In this document: piece after piece, positions 8,153 through 17,520 of the stretch
Position numbering within the stretch: the stretch's first letter is position 1
Layout of the letters: every line of letters starts with the position of its first letter
Made by a program: the position numbers and the translations under genes
Origin: Pseudophaeobacter flagellatus
GTDB taxonomy: Bacteria > Pseudomonadota > Alphaproteobacteria > Rhodobacterales > Rhodobacteraceae
Assembly: GCF_021228235.1 (NCBI RefSeq)
Contig: NZ_JAJQRG010000002.1
Span: 496,001-560,000, forward strand
DNA length: 64,000 bases
Reading direction: 5' to 3'
The notes under the pieces: model-generated
What the model was told of the DNA's origin: nothing
Databases searched by the model: none
What the model saw: only the letters and a program-made list of their open reading frames with translations

Positions 8153-9139
8153 ATGACCGCCCAAAGCCCATTATCATATCCTGCCGCCCCCTCTGATCAG
8201 GTGGCCATCCTGCTTCCAGAGGGGGCACCCGCAGGCGCGGGGCAGGTGCTGGCGGATCTGCTGCTGGCGGCAAATGAGGTGATCCCAGAGGCGCAGTTTC
8301 GGGTGACGATCCAGCCTCTGTCGCAGGTGCAACACCCTAGCCAAGGCAACCTGCAGCGCGCCATGAGCATTTTTCTTGGCGATATCCGGGCCCGCTGGCG
8401 GGTCAGCCGCCAGGACCGTGCCGCGCTGCAGGTGCTGTTGCAGCGCTCGGGCCAGCCGGTTCTGGTGGGCGGTGCGGTGTTCCTGCTGCGTGAGGCTGGC
8501 CTGTTCGACGAACAGGCCCTGGCGGTGCATTCGAACTTTGCCGCCGCCGCCGAGGAGGAAGCCCTGCAAACGGCCGAGACTGGCGCGTCCTACCACCTGG
8601 GCGATCCTGTGCATTCCGCTGTCAGCCCGCTGGCGGCGCTACGTTTGCTGCAAGAGCTGATCGGCCGCAGCTATGGCGCGTTCATGGCCGATGCGCTGGG
8701 AGAATATGTCGGGCTGGATGCAGGTGACAGCCGGTTGCAAAGCAAGGTCACCCTGGACATCTTGCACCGGGCGGGTGGCGATAGCCTGATCAAGCAAAGC
8801 CTGGCCCTGATGCAGCAGCACATGGAAGAGCCCATGTCGATCTGTGAATTGGCGCGCGAACAGGGGGTATCGACCCGTAAACTGCAGCGCCGCTTCCGCG
8901 AATGCACCGGCGGCGGGCCACAGACCGCTTATCGCCTGTTGCGGATCGAGCGGGCGCATCAGCTGCTGACCCATACCAACCTCAATCTCTATGAAATTGT
9001 TGCGGCAACCGGCTTTGGCACCCGCTCCAACCTGTCGCGCTGGTTCCACAAACAGCTGGGTGTCAGCCCGCAGGTGGTGCGCCGCCGCGCCTATCGCGAG
9101 ATCGGCCCCCCTGCCGCACTGGCGGCGCTGCGGGCCTGA
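8153..9139 (+). CDS. GlxA-family transcriptional regulator (DJ-1/PfpI-like domain plus AraC HTH)
   Basis: This 328-residue regulator combines an N-terminal class I glutamine-amidotransferase-like (DJ-1/PfpI) domain at about residues 15-190 with a C-terminal AraC double helix-turn-helix at about 215-315. The HTH segments are MSICELAREQGVSTRKLQRRF and NLYEIVAATGFGTRSNLSRWF. Family members include GbdR, which controls glycine betaine and dimethylglycine catabolism. The position directly after gcvTHP suggests control of glycine or one-carbon metabolism; this is inference. ATG 8153 is preferred because ggagg precedes it; an upstream in-frame codon would overlap the gcvP hairpin. Confidence 0.88.
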   Translation: MTAQSPLSYPAAPSDQVAILLPEGAPAGAGQVLADLLLAANEVIPEAQFRVTIQPLSQVQHPSQGNLQRAMSIFLGDIRARWRVSRQDRAALQVLLQRSGQPVLVGGAVFLLREAGLFDEQALAVHSNFAAAAEEEALQTAETGASYHLGDPVHSAVSPLAALRLLQELIGRSYGAFMADALGEYVGLDAGDSRLQSKVTLDILHRAGGDSLIKQSLALMQQHMEEPMSICELAREQGVSTRKLQRRFRECTGGGPQTAYRLLRIERAHQLLTHTNLNLYEIVAATGFGTRSNLSRWFHKQLGVSPQVVRRRAYREIGPPAALAALRA

Positions 9140-9205
9140 AACCGGCCGGAAACGGGTGCGAAAGCGGCTGAGCAGTGCCAGGGGCAAAGCTTTTTGAAAT
9201 AGGTC

Positions 9206-9236
9206 TTGAACCTCTAGTCGCTGAAGGGTCTATCTA
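9206..9236 (+). promoter_or_regulatory. MerR-type promoter with 19-bp spacer driving the metal ATPase operon
   Basis: A -35 box ttgaac (9206-9211) and a -10 box tatcta (9231-9236) are separated by exactly 19 bases. An imperfect dyad (acctctag, then tgaagggt) fills the spacer. The overlong spacer is the hallmark of promoters that MerR-family activators untwist after binding metal. The ATPase starts 33 bases further on, and the matching MerR gene is second in the operon, so the regulator controls its own synthesis. Confidence 0.82.
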
Positions 9237-9268
9237 GGGGAGGTCTTTACAAACTCCGAGGCCAGATC

Positions 9269-11566
9269 ATGTCCCAAAATTGCTGTTCCCCCCTTGCTGC
9301 CGATACCACGCCTGCCGCTCAGGATTCCGATCAGGCTGCTGCAGCCGGAGGCTGCTGTGGCAGTGCGGCTGCGGTGCCCCTGATAGATGCGGGCCAGATG
9401 AAGTTAGGGCGCAGTTTTCGGGTGAATGGGCTCGATTGCGCCGAAGAAGTGGCGATTTTGAACCGTGCACTCGGGGCTGCGGTGGGCGGGGCAGAGCAGC
9501 TCGGCTTTGATGTGCTGAACGGACGGATGACGCTGCTGGCCACGGCCCAGCCGATTGCTGACACCGAAGTGCTGCGCCTGGTGGCAAAGACGGGCATGCG
9601 GGCCACGCCATGGGATGATGCCAGTGCCACGGCTGACCAAGCGGCGCATCTGATCCGGCAAAAACGGTTCACCGGCGCCAGTGCCGGGTTTTGGGCGGCG
9701 GGGCTGGCCTGGCATATTGGCCACTCTGGTGCAGGCGGGGTGGGGCAGCTCTTTGCCAGTCATGGCGCGCAGCCGGTACCACTGCCGGAACTGGCGCTGT
9801 TTCTTGTGGCGATCCTGTTGGGGGTCTGGCTGGTGCTGCCCAAGGCTTGGTATGCGCTGCGCAATCTTGCCCCCGATATGAACCTGCTAATGGTGGTAGC
9901 GGTGGCTGGCGCGCTGACCCTTGGGGAATATTTCGAAGCTGCCACAGTCGCCTTTTTCTTTGCCCTGTCGCTGACGCTGGAATCCTGGAGCGTCGGGCGG
10001 GCACGCACGGCGGTGGCGACCCTGCTCAACCTGGCGCCCCCTACGGCGCTGGTGATCGCGGCTGACGGAAGTGAGACAGAGATGCCCGCCGCCGAGGTCC
10101 AGATCGGGCAGTATTTTGTCGTGCGGGGCGGTGACCGGATCCCACTGGACGGACAGGTGGTGGCCGGCGCCGGAGAGGTCGATCAAGCCCCCATCACCGG
10201 CGAGAGCGCACCCGTGCCCAAAGAGACCGGGGACGAGGTCTATGCCGGCACCATCAATGGTGAGGGCAGCCTGACGGTGGCGGCCAGCAAGGCTGCAAGC
10301 GACACGGTGCTGGCCAAGATCACCCGCATGGTGGGGGAGGCCCACGCGCGGCGCGCCCCGGTGGAACAATGGGTCACCAAATTTGCCCGCATCTATACCC
10401 CGGTGGTCATGGGGCTGGCCGTGGCGCTGGCGGTATTGCCGCCGGTGCTGATGGGAGGCGATTGGGGATTCTGGGTCTATAATGCGCTGGTGCTGCTGGT
10501 CATCGCCTGCCCCTGCGCGCTGGTGATTTCTACGCCGGTGTCGATTGTTGCCGCCCTTGCTGCCTCGGCGCGGGCAGGGGTTCTGATCAAGGGCGGTGCC
10601 TATATAGAGGCACCAGGTCGACTGGACGCCATCGCCCTGGACAAGACCGGTACCCTGACCGAGGGCCGCCCGGAAGTGAGCGGCCTGTACCCTCTTGGGG
10701 ATGGCGGTGCGATGGATCTGTTACAGGCCGCCGCTGCACTGGAGGCACGGGCCTCGCACCCTCTGGCGCAGGCAATTCTGGCCGAGGCGCAGCAGCAGGG
10801 CGCTGCCGTTGTGGCGGCCAGCGGCACCCGGACCGTGCCGGGACGCGGCGTCGAGGGGCAGTTTCAGGGTCGTTCGCTCTGGCTGGGCTCGCCGCGGTTT
10901 GCGGTCGAAAAAGGCTTCGAAGCAGCGCTGCCGTCGGCGCAGATGGCCGAGATCGAGGCGGCAGGTGCCACCGTGGTTGTTGTGGGTACGGATAGCGGGC
11001 CGTTGGGGCTGATCGCACTGCGGGACCGGCTGCGCCCCGAAGCCCGCGAGATGGTGGCGGCGCTGCATCGGCTTGGCGTCAAGAAGGTGGTGATGCTGAC
11101 CGGTGACAATGCGGTCACGGCCCGGGCCGTCGCGGCTGAAACCGGCATCGACGAAATCCACGCAGAGCTGCTGCCGGGCGACAAACTGGCGGTGATCGAG
11201 CGCCTGACCAAAGAGTACAAGATGGTTGCCATGGTGGGGGATGGTGTCAATGACGCCCCGGCGATGGCGCGGGCGCATTTTGCCGTGGCGATGGGGGCCG
11301 TGGGATCTGATGCCGCCATCGAGACCGCCGATATCGCCTTGATGAGTGATGACATCAGCCGTCTGCCCTGGCTGCTGCAGCACTCGCGTCGTACCATGGC
11401 GGTGATCCGGCAGAACGTCACGGTCTCGCTGGCGACCAAATTGCTATTTGCCCTGGCAACTGTCTTTGGCCTGGCCTCCATGTGGGGGGCGATTGCTGCG
11501 GATGTCGGGGTGTCGCTTCTGGTTGTGGCCAATGCGCTGCGACTGCTGCGCGCAAAGGAGAGTTGA
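9269..11566 (+). CDS. Heavy-metal P1B-type ATPase (Zn/Cd/Pb efflux, ZntA/CadA-like)
   Basis: This 765-residue inner-membrane pump exports divalent soft metals using ATP. Visible elements: a short N-terminal extension with two Cys pairs (C5-C6 and C29-C30); an HMA-like domain with GLDCAEE (C57), lacking the classical CxxC; the CPC ion-binding motif C414-P-C416 in the transmembrane core; phosphorylated D458 in DKTGTLTEG; the HP motif in ASHPLAQ; and the hinge GDGVNDAPAMARA. CPC together with the CxEE-type N-terminal site favours Zn/Cd/Pb over copper. It is followed two bases later by the MerR regulator and driven by the 19-bp-spacer promoter. Confidence 0.92.
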   Translation: MSQNCCSPLAADTTPAAQDSDQAAAAGGCCGSAAAVPLIDAGQMKLGRSFRVNGLDCAEEVAILNRALGAAVGGAEQLGFDVLNGRMTLLATAQPIADTEVLRLVAKTGMRATPWDDASATADQAAHLIRQKRFTGASAGFWAAGLAWHIGHSGAGGVGQLFASHGAQPVPLPELALFLVAILLGVWLVLPKAWYALRNLAPDMNLLMVVAVAGALTLGEYFEAATVAFFFALSLTLESWSVGRARTAVATLLNLAPPTALVIAADGSETEMPAAEVQIGQYFVVRGGDRIPLDGQVVAGAGEVDQAPITGESAPVPKETGDEVYAGTINGEGSLTVAASKAASDTVLAKITRMVGEAHARRAPVEQWVTKFARIYTPVVMGLAVALAVLPPVLMGGDWGFWVYNALVLLVIACPCALVISTPVSIVAALAASARAGVLIKGGAYIEAPGRLDAIALDKTGTLTEGRPEVSGLYPLGDGGAMDLLQAAAALEARASHPLAQAILAEAQQQGAAVVAASGTRTVPGRGVEGQFQGRSLWLGSPRFAVEKGFEAALPSAQMAEIEAAGATVVVVGTDSGPLGLIALRDRLRPEAREMVAALHRLGVKKVVMLTGDNAVTARAVAAETGIDEIHAELLPGDKLAVIERLTKEYKMVAMVGDGVNDAPAMARAHFAVAMGAVGSDAAIETADIALMSDDISRLPWLLQHSRRTMAVIRQNVTVSLATKLLFALATVFGLASMWGAIAADVGVSLLVVANALRLLRAKES

Positions 11567-11567
11567 T

Positions 11568-12011
11568 ATGCTGACTATTGGCGCACTGGCCAAACGCACC
11601 GGCACCAAGGTGCAGACGATCCGCTACTACGAGACCATCGGCCTGATGCCTGAACCCGCCCGCAGCGAGGGCGGGCAGCGGCGCTATGACCAGGCAGAAC
11701 TGGATCGCCTGGCCTTTGTCCGGCATGGGCGGCAATTGGGGTTCTCGCTGGAGGCCATTCGCGATTTGCTGGATCTGGCCGATAATCCGGCCCAGTCCTG
11801 CGCTGATGCGGATTCGATTGCGCAGCGGCAGCTGAAACAGGTGGAGGACCGCATTGCGCGGTTGCAGGCGCTGCAGCTTGAACTGAAGCGGATGATCAGC
11901 GACTGCGGTCAGGACTCTGTGGCGCAATGCCGGGTGCTGGAGGTGCTGCGCAACCATTCTGAATGCCTGACCGATCACGAGGCAGGCAGCGACCGATCAA
12001 TCGGCAGCTAG
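11568..12011 (+). CDS. MerR-family metal-responsive activator (ZntR/CadR/PbrR-like)
   Basis: This 147-residue activator starts MLTIGALAKRTGTKVQTIRY, the usual MerR winged HTH, followed by a dimerisation coiled coil (ADSIAQRQLKQVEDRIARLQ). Likely metal ligands are C78 in AQSCADAD, C113, C121 and C133 with H130 nearby, matching the divalent-metal subgroup rather than CueR. ATG 11568 is chosen over upstream in-frame codons because it has aaaggag before it, follows the ATPase stop by one base and begins with the conserved N-terminus. A co-transcribed downstream regulator allows positive autoregulation. Confidence 0.92.
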   Translation: MLTIGALAKRTGTKVQTIRYYETIGLMPEPARSEGGQRRYDQAELDRLAFVRHGRQLGFSLEAIRDLLDLADNPAQSCADADSIAQRQLKQVEDRIARLQALQLELKRMISDCGQDSVAQCRVLEVLRNHSECLTDHEAGSDRSIGS

Positions 12012-12092
12012 AGCAGGAAGCATCAGGGGGTGGCACACTCAAGAAAATTCAAGAGTGTTGCCTTGTGCGGGCGATGGGTCTTGTCGCTGTCG

Positions 12093-13004
12093 TTAGACGC
12101 TGCGCCCGCCATGATGGGCTTCGCCGCGTTCGCGGGCCAGGTGCATCTGTTTCTGCCGCTCACGAAAGCGCGCCTTGTCTGCCTCTGAGGTCTCGTCAAT
12201 GCACTGATGGCAAGAGACACCAAGCTCAAAGCTGGGGTGGGCCTTGTCTTCGGGCACAATGGGGCGGCGACAGCCGTGGCACAGCTCATGCGGGCCTTCG
12301 ACCAGCCCGTGGCCAACCGATACCCGGTTGTCAAAGACAAAGCATTCGCCCTGCCAGCTGCTCTCTTCGGGCGGGGTCTCTTCCAGATAGCGCAGAATAC
12401 CACCCTTAAGGTGATAGACGTCCTCCACCCCTTGACTCAGCAGGTAGTTGGTCGATTTTTCACAGCGAATACCGCCAGTGCAGAACATCGCCACGCGCTT
12501 GTTGTGAAAGCGATCCTTATTGGCTTGCCACCAGGCGGGGAACTCACGGAAACTGGCGGTTTCAGGGTCAATGGCGCCCTCGAAGGTGCCGATCTTGACC
12601 TCATAGTCGTTGCGGGTATCGATGACCGCGACATCCTCGGCCCGGATCAGATCGTTCCAGTCTTCTGGTTCGACATAGTGGCCAACGCTGGCCTTGGGAT
12701 CGACATCGGGCTGGCCCATGGTGACGATCTCGTTTTTCAGACGCACCTTGATTTTGCCAAAGGGCGGGTGATCGCTTGTTGCTTCTTTCCACTCCAGATC
12801 AGCGCAGCCGGGCAGCGCCTTGATGTGGGTCAGCACCGCCTCTATCCCGCTGGCAGGGCCTGCGATGGTGCCATTGATACCTTCCTGCGCCAGCAGTAAG
12901 GAACCGGTGACCTGATTCTGCAGGCAAAGATCCAGCAGCGCCGGTTTCAGGGCGGCAGGATCGGCGAAGCGGGTGAAGTGATACAGCGCTGTGATTCTAT
13001 ACAT
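12093..13004 (-). CDS. trhO: tRNA uridine-34 hydroxylase, rhodanese-like (TrhO/YceA family)
   Basis: TrhO hydroxylates U34 of some tRNAs on the way to 5-methoxyuridine-type modifications. The 303-residue protein has an N-terminal acylphosphatase-like part (EGINGTIAGP), a central rhodanese domain with catalytic C175 in AMFCTGGIRCEKST, and a C-terminal cysteine-rich segment (ELCHGCRRPI, then GVSCHQC). It is convergent with the MerR gene. The start at MYRITALYHF is preferred, as family homology begins there and aagg lies a few bases upstream. Confidence 0.9.
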   Translation of the reverse strand: MYRITALYHFTRFADPAALKPALLDLCLQNQVTGSLLLAQEGINGTIAGPASGIEAVLTHIKALPGCADLEWKEATSDHPPFGKIKVRLKNEIVTMGQPDVDPKASVGHYVEPEDWNDLIRAEDVAVIDTRNDYEVKIGTFEGAIDPETASFREFPAWWQANKDRFHNKRVAMFCTGGIRCEKSTNYLLSQGVEDVYHLKGGILRYLEETPPEESSWQGECFVFDNRVSVGHGLVEGPHELCHGCRRPIVPEDKAHPSFELGVSCHQCIDETSEADKARFRERQKQMHLARERGEAHHGGRSV

Positions 13005-13180
13005 ACCGCGCCTTAGAACCACGCGGCAGGTTTTTCAAGGAAAACCAATTCCGCAGGGGAATATTGCGGCAATATGCCCGCTCTGCCTGGCGGATGGGGG
13101 ATGTCCAGTGTGGCGTCAAAACAGTTCCTAAAAGGGGTGGAGCCGGGTAAAAGCTGATTTTAACGTGAGGAGTGAAACAG

Positions 13181-13786
13181 ATGTCACAGGCCCTGATCGT
13201 CATTGATGTACAGAATGATTTTTGCCCCGGTGGCGCGCTGGCCGTGCCCGGTGGCGACGCGGTGGTGGCCCCGATTAATGCCATGATGGCAGATTTCGAA
13301 ACCGTGATCCTGACGCAGGATTGGCACCCGGCGGGGCATTCCTCCTTTGCCAGTTCACATGCGGGGCGGGTGCCGTTCGATCTGGTTGAAATGGATTACG
13401 GCACCCAGGTCTTGTGGCCGGATCACTGTGTGCAGGGCAGCAGGGGCGCCAGTTTTCATGCGGATCTGGACACTGGCGGAGATTTGATTCTGCGCAAGGG
13501 GTTTCGCCGCAACGTTGACAGCTATTCGGGTTTTTTCGAAAACGACCAACAGACCCCAACCGGGCTTGAGGGCTATTTGCGGACGCGGGGCATCAAAGAG
13601 CTGACGCTGGTTGGCCTGGCGACCGATTTCTGTGTCGCCTTCACGGCGCTTGATGCTGCAAAACTGGGGTTTCATGTCACTGTCGAGCTTGCAGCCTGCC
13701 GGGCCATTGATCTGGACGGATCGCTGAATCGCGCTCTTGCAGAGATGCATGCGGCCGGGGTGCAGTTGCCGACTGGCCCAGCCTGA
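13181..13786 (+). CDS. pncA: Nicotinamidase
   Basis: PncA hydrolyses nicotinamide to nicotinate for NAD salvage. The 201-residue protein shows the catalytic triad D9 (VIDVQNDF), K106 (LILRKGF) and C151 (LATDFCVAF), and metal ligands D47, H49 and H53 in QDWHPAGH. The ATG at 13181 has gagga 9 bases upstream; a GTG three codons earlier lies too close to that site. pncB, which uses the product nicotinate, lies 2.4 kb downstream on the same strand with a hybrid kinase between them. Confidence 0.94.
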   Translation: MSQALIVIDVQNDFCPGGALAVPGGDAVVAPINAMMADFETVILTQDWHPAGHSSFASSHAGRVPFDLVEMDYGTQVLWPDHCVQGSRGASFHADLDTGGDLILRKGFRRNVDSYSGFFENDQQTPTGLEGYLRTRGIKELTLVGLATDFCVAFTALDAAKLGFHVTVELAACRAIDLDGSLNRALAEMHAAGVQLPTGPA

Positions 13787-13876
13787 TGCCCCGACGCGCC
13801 GACGCAGGCGGGCTTTAGGGAATTTGAAACATTACAAGCCTATGAATTTGGCATTGCGCGGAGGCAGCAGGCTGGC

Positions 13877-16153
13877 ATGACTAGGGATCAGGAAGGTGGG
13901 GCTGTGACAGGACCACTGGACCTACACCACAAGAGATATAGCCCTGATGGGCTATTCCTGCGGTATGCCCGCGGTCAAATCGGAATATTCTGGTCGCGTA
14001 TCGCTTTTTATGTCCTGGGTGGCCTGATTCTCTGGGGCAGTGTCTCGCTGCAGGCTGCTGCGATCGCCCTGGCGATTGCCCTTCTGGCCGAAGCGATCGA
14101 ACGAGCGTGCCTGGGTCTGGCCTATAAACGGGTCAGCGCCGGTGCGCCCGGGCTGGTCTGGCGGCGGATCACCACCGGGACGGCCCTGCTGCATGGGGGC
14201 GCCTTGGCCTTTTGCGCCACAACACCCGTTTGGGGTAACGCCCTGATGGGAAGAGAGGCCAATCCGGATGAGATTGCCTCTGTTTTTACCATCTGCCTGT
14301 TGGTGGGAACCGCCATCAATGTTGGATTGGTGTTTCCCTATCACCGCCCGGCAGCGATTGCGCGGCTCACTATCTTTTCGCTGACGCCGGTGGTTCTGCT
14401 TGTTGTTGATATGGTTGATTTCGGCCGCCAGCAGGTACAGTTGCAGGTAGCCGGCCTAGCGGTTCTCTATGCTGGGTTGGGCTGGTTTTTGATTTTTGTG
14501 ACCCGCAGTTTTGCCCGAAGCCGGAGCATTCTGCTGACCCAGGCGCTGCAACAGCAGGAACTGGAAGGGGCCTATGAACGCCTGGTTGAACAGCAGGCCG
14601 AAGCCAAAAAACTGGCCCTGGTGGCCCGTCATGCCAATGACAGCGTTATCCTTGTGGATCGAAATGGCGTGGCACAATGGGTGAATGAGGCCTTTACCCG
14701 TATTACCGGCCATAGCTTTGGCGAAACCGTCGGCCGCAACCTCGGGACGTTATTGAACCACCCTGACACCGATCCGGCCGCCATTCAGTTGATCGAAGAC
14801 TGCCGGGCTGCGGCCCGCCCAATCCGGGTGCAGGTGTTGAACCGGCACAAGAAGGGCCACGGGATCTGGATCGAAACCAATCAAGTGCCGATCCAGAACC
14901 ACAAAGGCGAGGTGACCTCTTATATCGCCATTGAACGGGACATCACGGCGACCAAACAAAACACGCAGCAGCTGGACGATGCCCGCCGTGCCGCAGAAGA
15001 GGGCGCGCGCGCCAAATCGGATTTCCTGGCCACGATGAGCCACGAGATCCGCACCCCGATGAATGGGGTGATCGGCATGGCGCAACTGCTGGAAGAAACC
15101 GACCTGGATGAGGATCAGAAGCTTTATTCCGATACCATTCTCAGCTCTGCCCGGACGCTGCTGGCCCTGATCAATGATATTCTGGATCTGTCAAAGCTAG
15201 AGGCAGGGCAGATCACCTTGAGCCCAACAAATTTTGACCTGCAGGCCTGTTTTGACGAGACCGTGCGCCTGCTGCGCAGCCAGGCCGAGAACAAGGGGCT
15301 GGAGCTGATCGTCGAGCAGGATGCTGGTCTGCCGAGATCTCTGCATGGGGATGATCACAGGCTGCGGCAAATTCTGATCAATCTGGTGGGCAATGCCATC
15401 AAGTTCACCGAAAAAGGCCGGGTCAAGATATCTGTCGAGGCAGAGCCCACCAAGGATGCGGGCGTATTGCTGCACTGTGCGGTTTCGGACACCGGCATTG
15501 GCATCCCAAATGATATGCTCACCGGGATTTTTGAGCGCTTCTCGCAGGCAGATGCGGCCATCAGCCGCCGCTTTGGCGGCTCGGGACTGGGGTTGGCGAT
15601 TTCGCGACGTCTGGCAGAAGCCATGGGCGGGCGGATTGCCGTCAGCTCGGAAATCGGGGCGGGGTCCTGTTTTACGCTGGTCTTGCCATTTGACGGTGCC
15701 ACTGACGGCGTTGAAGTCGCACCGCCGCTGGTACCAGACGCGGTGAGCAGCCAGGATGAGCTGACCGGGCTGCGGCTCTTGGTGGCCGAGGACAATCGGG
15801 TCAATCGCCTGTTAATCCAGAAATTCCTGAAAGACGCTGATCTGGAGCTGGAATTTGCCTATGATGGTGCCGAGGCAGTGGACAAGGCAGAGCATTTCAA
15901 GCCGGATATTATCCTGATGGATGTGAGCATGCCGGTGATGGACGGGCTGGAGGCGACGCAGATCATCCGGTCCTGGCCGCAGCCGCAGCCGGTGATCATC
16001 GCATTGACGGCAAATGCCTTTGACACCGACCGCAAGGCCTGCCTGGCAGTTGGCATGGATGAATTTGTGACCAAGCCAGTGAATAGAAAACAGCTGCAGG
16101 ATGTCCTGGCCACCTATTGGGGTGACCGGGCGCGGCGGCCACGCGCGGGCTGA
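13877..16153 (+). CDS. Membrane hybrid sensor histidine kinase (PAS, HisKA, HATPase, receiver)
   Basis: About 758 residues: an N-terminal membrane region of five or six helices (residues about 30-215), a coiled linker, a PAS domain (about 250-365, VARHANDSVILVDRNGVAQW), a HisKA dimerisation domain with phosphoryl H389 in TMSHEIRTPMNG, a HATPase_c domain (HGDDHRLRQILINLVGNAIK, then GGSGLGLAIS), and a receiver domain with phospho-acceptor D682 in ILMDVSMPVMDG. There is no obvious partner regulator nearby. A GTG at 13904 preceded by aaggtgg is an alternative start. It sits between pncA and pncB; no functional link to NAD salvage is shown. Confidence 0.88.
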   Translation: MTRDQEGGAVTGPLDLHHKRYSPDGLFLRYARGQIGIFWSRIAFYVLGGLILWGSVSLQAAAIALAIALLAEAIERACLGLAYKRVSAGAPGLVWRRITTGTALLHGGALAFCATTPVWGNALMGREANPDEIASVFTICLLVGTAINVGLVFPYHRPAAIARLTIFSLTPVVLLVVDMVDFGRQQVQLQVAGLAVLYAGLGWFLIFVTRSFARSRSILLTQALQQQELEGAYERLVEQQAEAKKLALVARHANDSVILVDRNGVAQWVNEAFTRITGHSFGETVGRNLGTLLNHPDTDPAAIQLIEDCRAAARPIRVQVLNRHKKGHGIWIETNQVPIQNHKGEVTSYIAIERDITATKQNTQQLDDARRAAEEGARAKSDFLATMSHEIRTPMNGVIGMAQLLEETDLDEDQKLYSDTILSSARTLLALINDILDLSKLEAGQITLSPTNFDLQACFDETVRLLRSQAENKGLELIVEQDAGLPRSLHGDDHRLRQILINLVGNAIKFTEKGRVKISVEAEPTKDAGVLLHCAVSDTGIGIPNDMLTGIFERFSQADAAISRRFGGSGLGLAISRRLAEAMGGRIAVSSEIGAGSCFTLVLPFDGATDGVEVAPPLVPDAVSSQDELTGLRLLVAEDNRVNRLLIQKFLKDADLELEFAYDGAEAVDKAEHFKPDIILMDVSMPVMDGLEATQIIRSWPQPQPVIIALTANAFDTDRKACLAVGMDEFVTKPVNRKQLQDVLATYWGDRARRPRAG

Positions 16154-16230
16154 TCGGCACACCCCGATTGCCTTGCCCTGACTGGCGGCCTAGCCTATCA
16201 ATCCTTGACCCAACTTGCATGAGGCCGCCG

Positions 16231-17520
16231 GTGGATATCGCAACCCGCGTCTACAATCATAAATGGAAGATCGATCCGATCATCCGGTCGTTGATTGATA
16301 CAGACTTTTACAAACTTCTGATGTGCCAATCTGTGTTCCGCAACAAGCCGGACACCCAGGTGACATTCTCGCTGATCAATCGGACGACATCGGTGCCGCT
16401 GGCCCGGCTGATCGACGAAGGAGAACTGCGCGAGCAGCTGGATCATATCCGCTCTTTGTCGCTGTCGCGTGGCGAAAGCACCTGGCTGCGCGGCAATACC
16501 TTTTACGGTAAGCGCCAGATGTTCCGTTCGGATTTTATGGAATGGTTTGAAGGCCTGCGCCTTCCGGCCTATCATCTGGAACGCATCGGCGATCAGTATG
16601 AGCTGACCTTTGAAGGCAAATGGCACGAGGTCATGCTCTGGGAAATCTCGGCACTGGCGGTGCTGATGGAGCTGCGCTCGCGGGCGGTGCTGAACGATAT
16701 GGGCCGGTTCGAATTGCAGGTGCTCTATGCCCGCGCCATGACCCGCGTCTGGGAAAAGATCGAGCGCCTGCGCGATATCGACGGGCTGAGTATTGCCGAT
16801 TTTGGCACTCGCCGCCGTCATGGGTTTCTTTGGCAGGATTGGTGCGTGCAGGCGATGCGCGAAGGGTTGGGCAGTAAATTCACCGGCACCTCCAACTGCC
16901 TGATCGCGATGCGGCGCGAGGTCGAGGCTATTGGTACCAACGCGCATGAGCTGCCCATGGTCTATTCCGCCCTGGCGGCGGATGATGCAGCCTTGGCGCG
17001 CGCGCCCTATGACGTGTTGTCTGACTGGCACGACGAACACGAAGGCAACCTGCGTATCATCTTGCCCGATACCTATGGCACCCAGGGGTTTCTGGATCAT
17101 GCGCCCGACTGGCTGGCCGGCTGGACCGGCATCCGCGTCGACAGCGGCGACCCGGCCGCCGGGGCAGAGGTGGCGATCAAGTGGTGGCAGGATCGCGGTG
17201 AGGATCCGCAGGGTAAGCGGGTGATTTTCTCGGATGGTTTGGACGTGGACAAGATCGCCGAACTACAGGGGCAATTTTCCCACCGCACCAAGGTTTCCTT
17301 TGGCTGGGGCACCCTGCTGACCAATGATTTCCGCGGGTTGGTCCCGAAGGATGCGCTGGCGCCCTTCTCATTGGTCTGCAAGGCGGTGTCCGCCAATGGC
17401 CGTCCCACCGTGAAGCTGTCGGATAATCCGGAAAAGGCCATGGGCCCGGCAGATGAAATCGCCCGCTACAAACGTGTTTTTAAGGTCGGCGCGCAAGAAC
17501 GCCTAGACGTGATCGTCTGA
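16231..17520 (+). CDS. pncB: Nicotinate phosphoribosyltransferase
   Basis: PncB joins nicotinate and PRPP, with ATP stimulation, to make nicotinate mononucleotide. The 429-residue protein keeps LIDTDFYKLLMCQ near the N-terminus, DFGTRRRHGFLWQ, TGTSNCLIA and the phosphate-binding GIRVDSGDP. The GTG at 16231 is chosen because gagg lies 6 bases upstream and homology begins there; an ATG four codons earlier is possible. With pncA it forms a two-step nicotinamide salvage route. Confidence 0.93.
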   Translation: MDIATRVYNHKWKIDPIIRSLIDTDFYKLLMCQSVFRNKPDTQVTFSLINRTTSVPLARLIDEGELREQLDHIRSLSLSRGESTWLRGNTFYGKRQMFRSDFMEWFEGLRLPAYHLERIGDQYELTFEGKWHEVMLWEISALAVLMELRSRAVLNDMGRFELQVLYARAMTRVWEKIERLRDIDGLSIADFGTRRRHGFLWQDWCVQAMREGLGSKFTGTSNCLIAMRREVEAIGTNAHELPMVYSALAADDAALARAPYDVLSDWHDEHEGNLRIILPDTYGTQGFLDHAPDWLAGWTGIRVDSGDPAAGAEVAIKWWQDRGEDPQGKRVIFSDGLDVDKIAELQGQFSHRTKVSFGWGTLLTNDFRGLVPKDALAPFSLVCKAVSANGRPTVKLSDNPEKAMGPADEIARYKRVFKVGAQERLDVIV

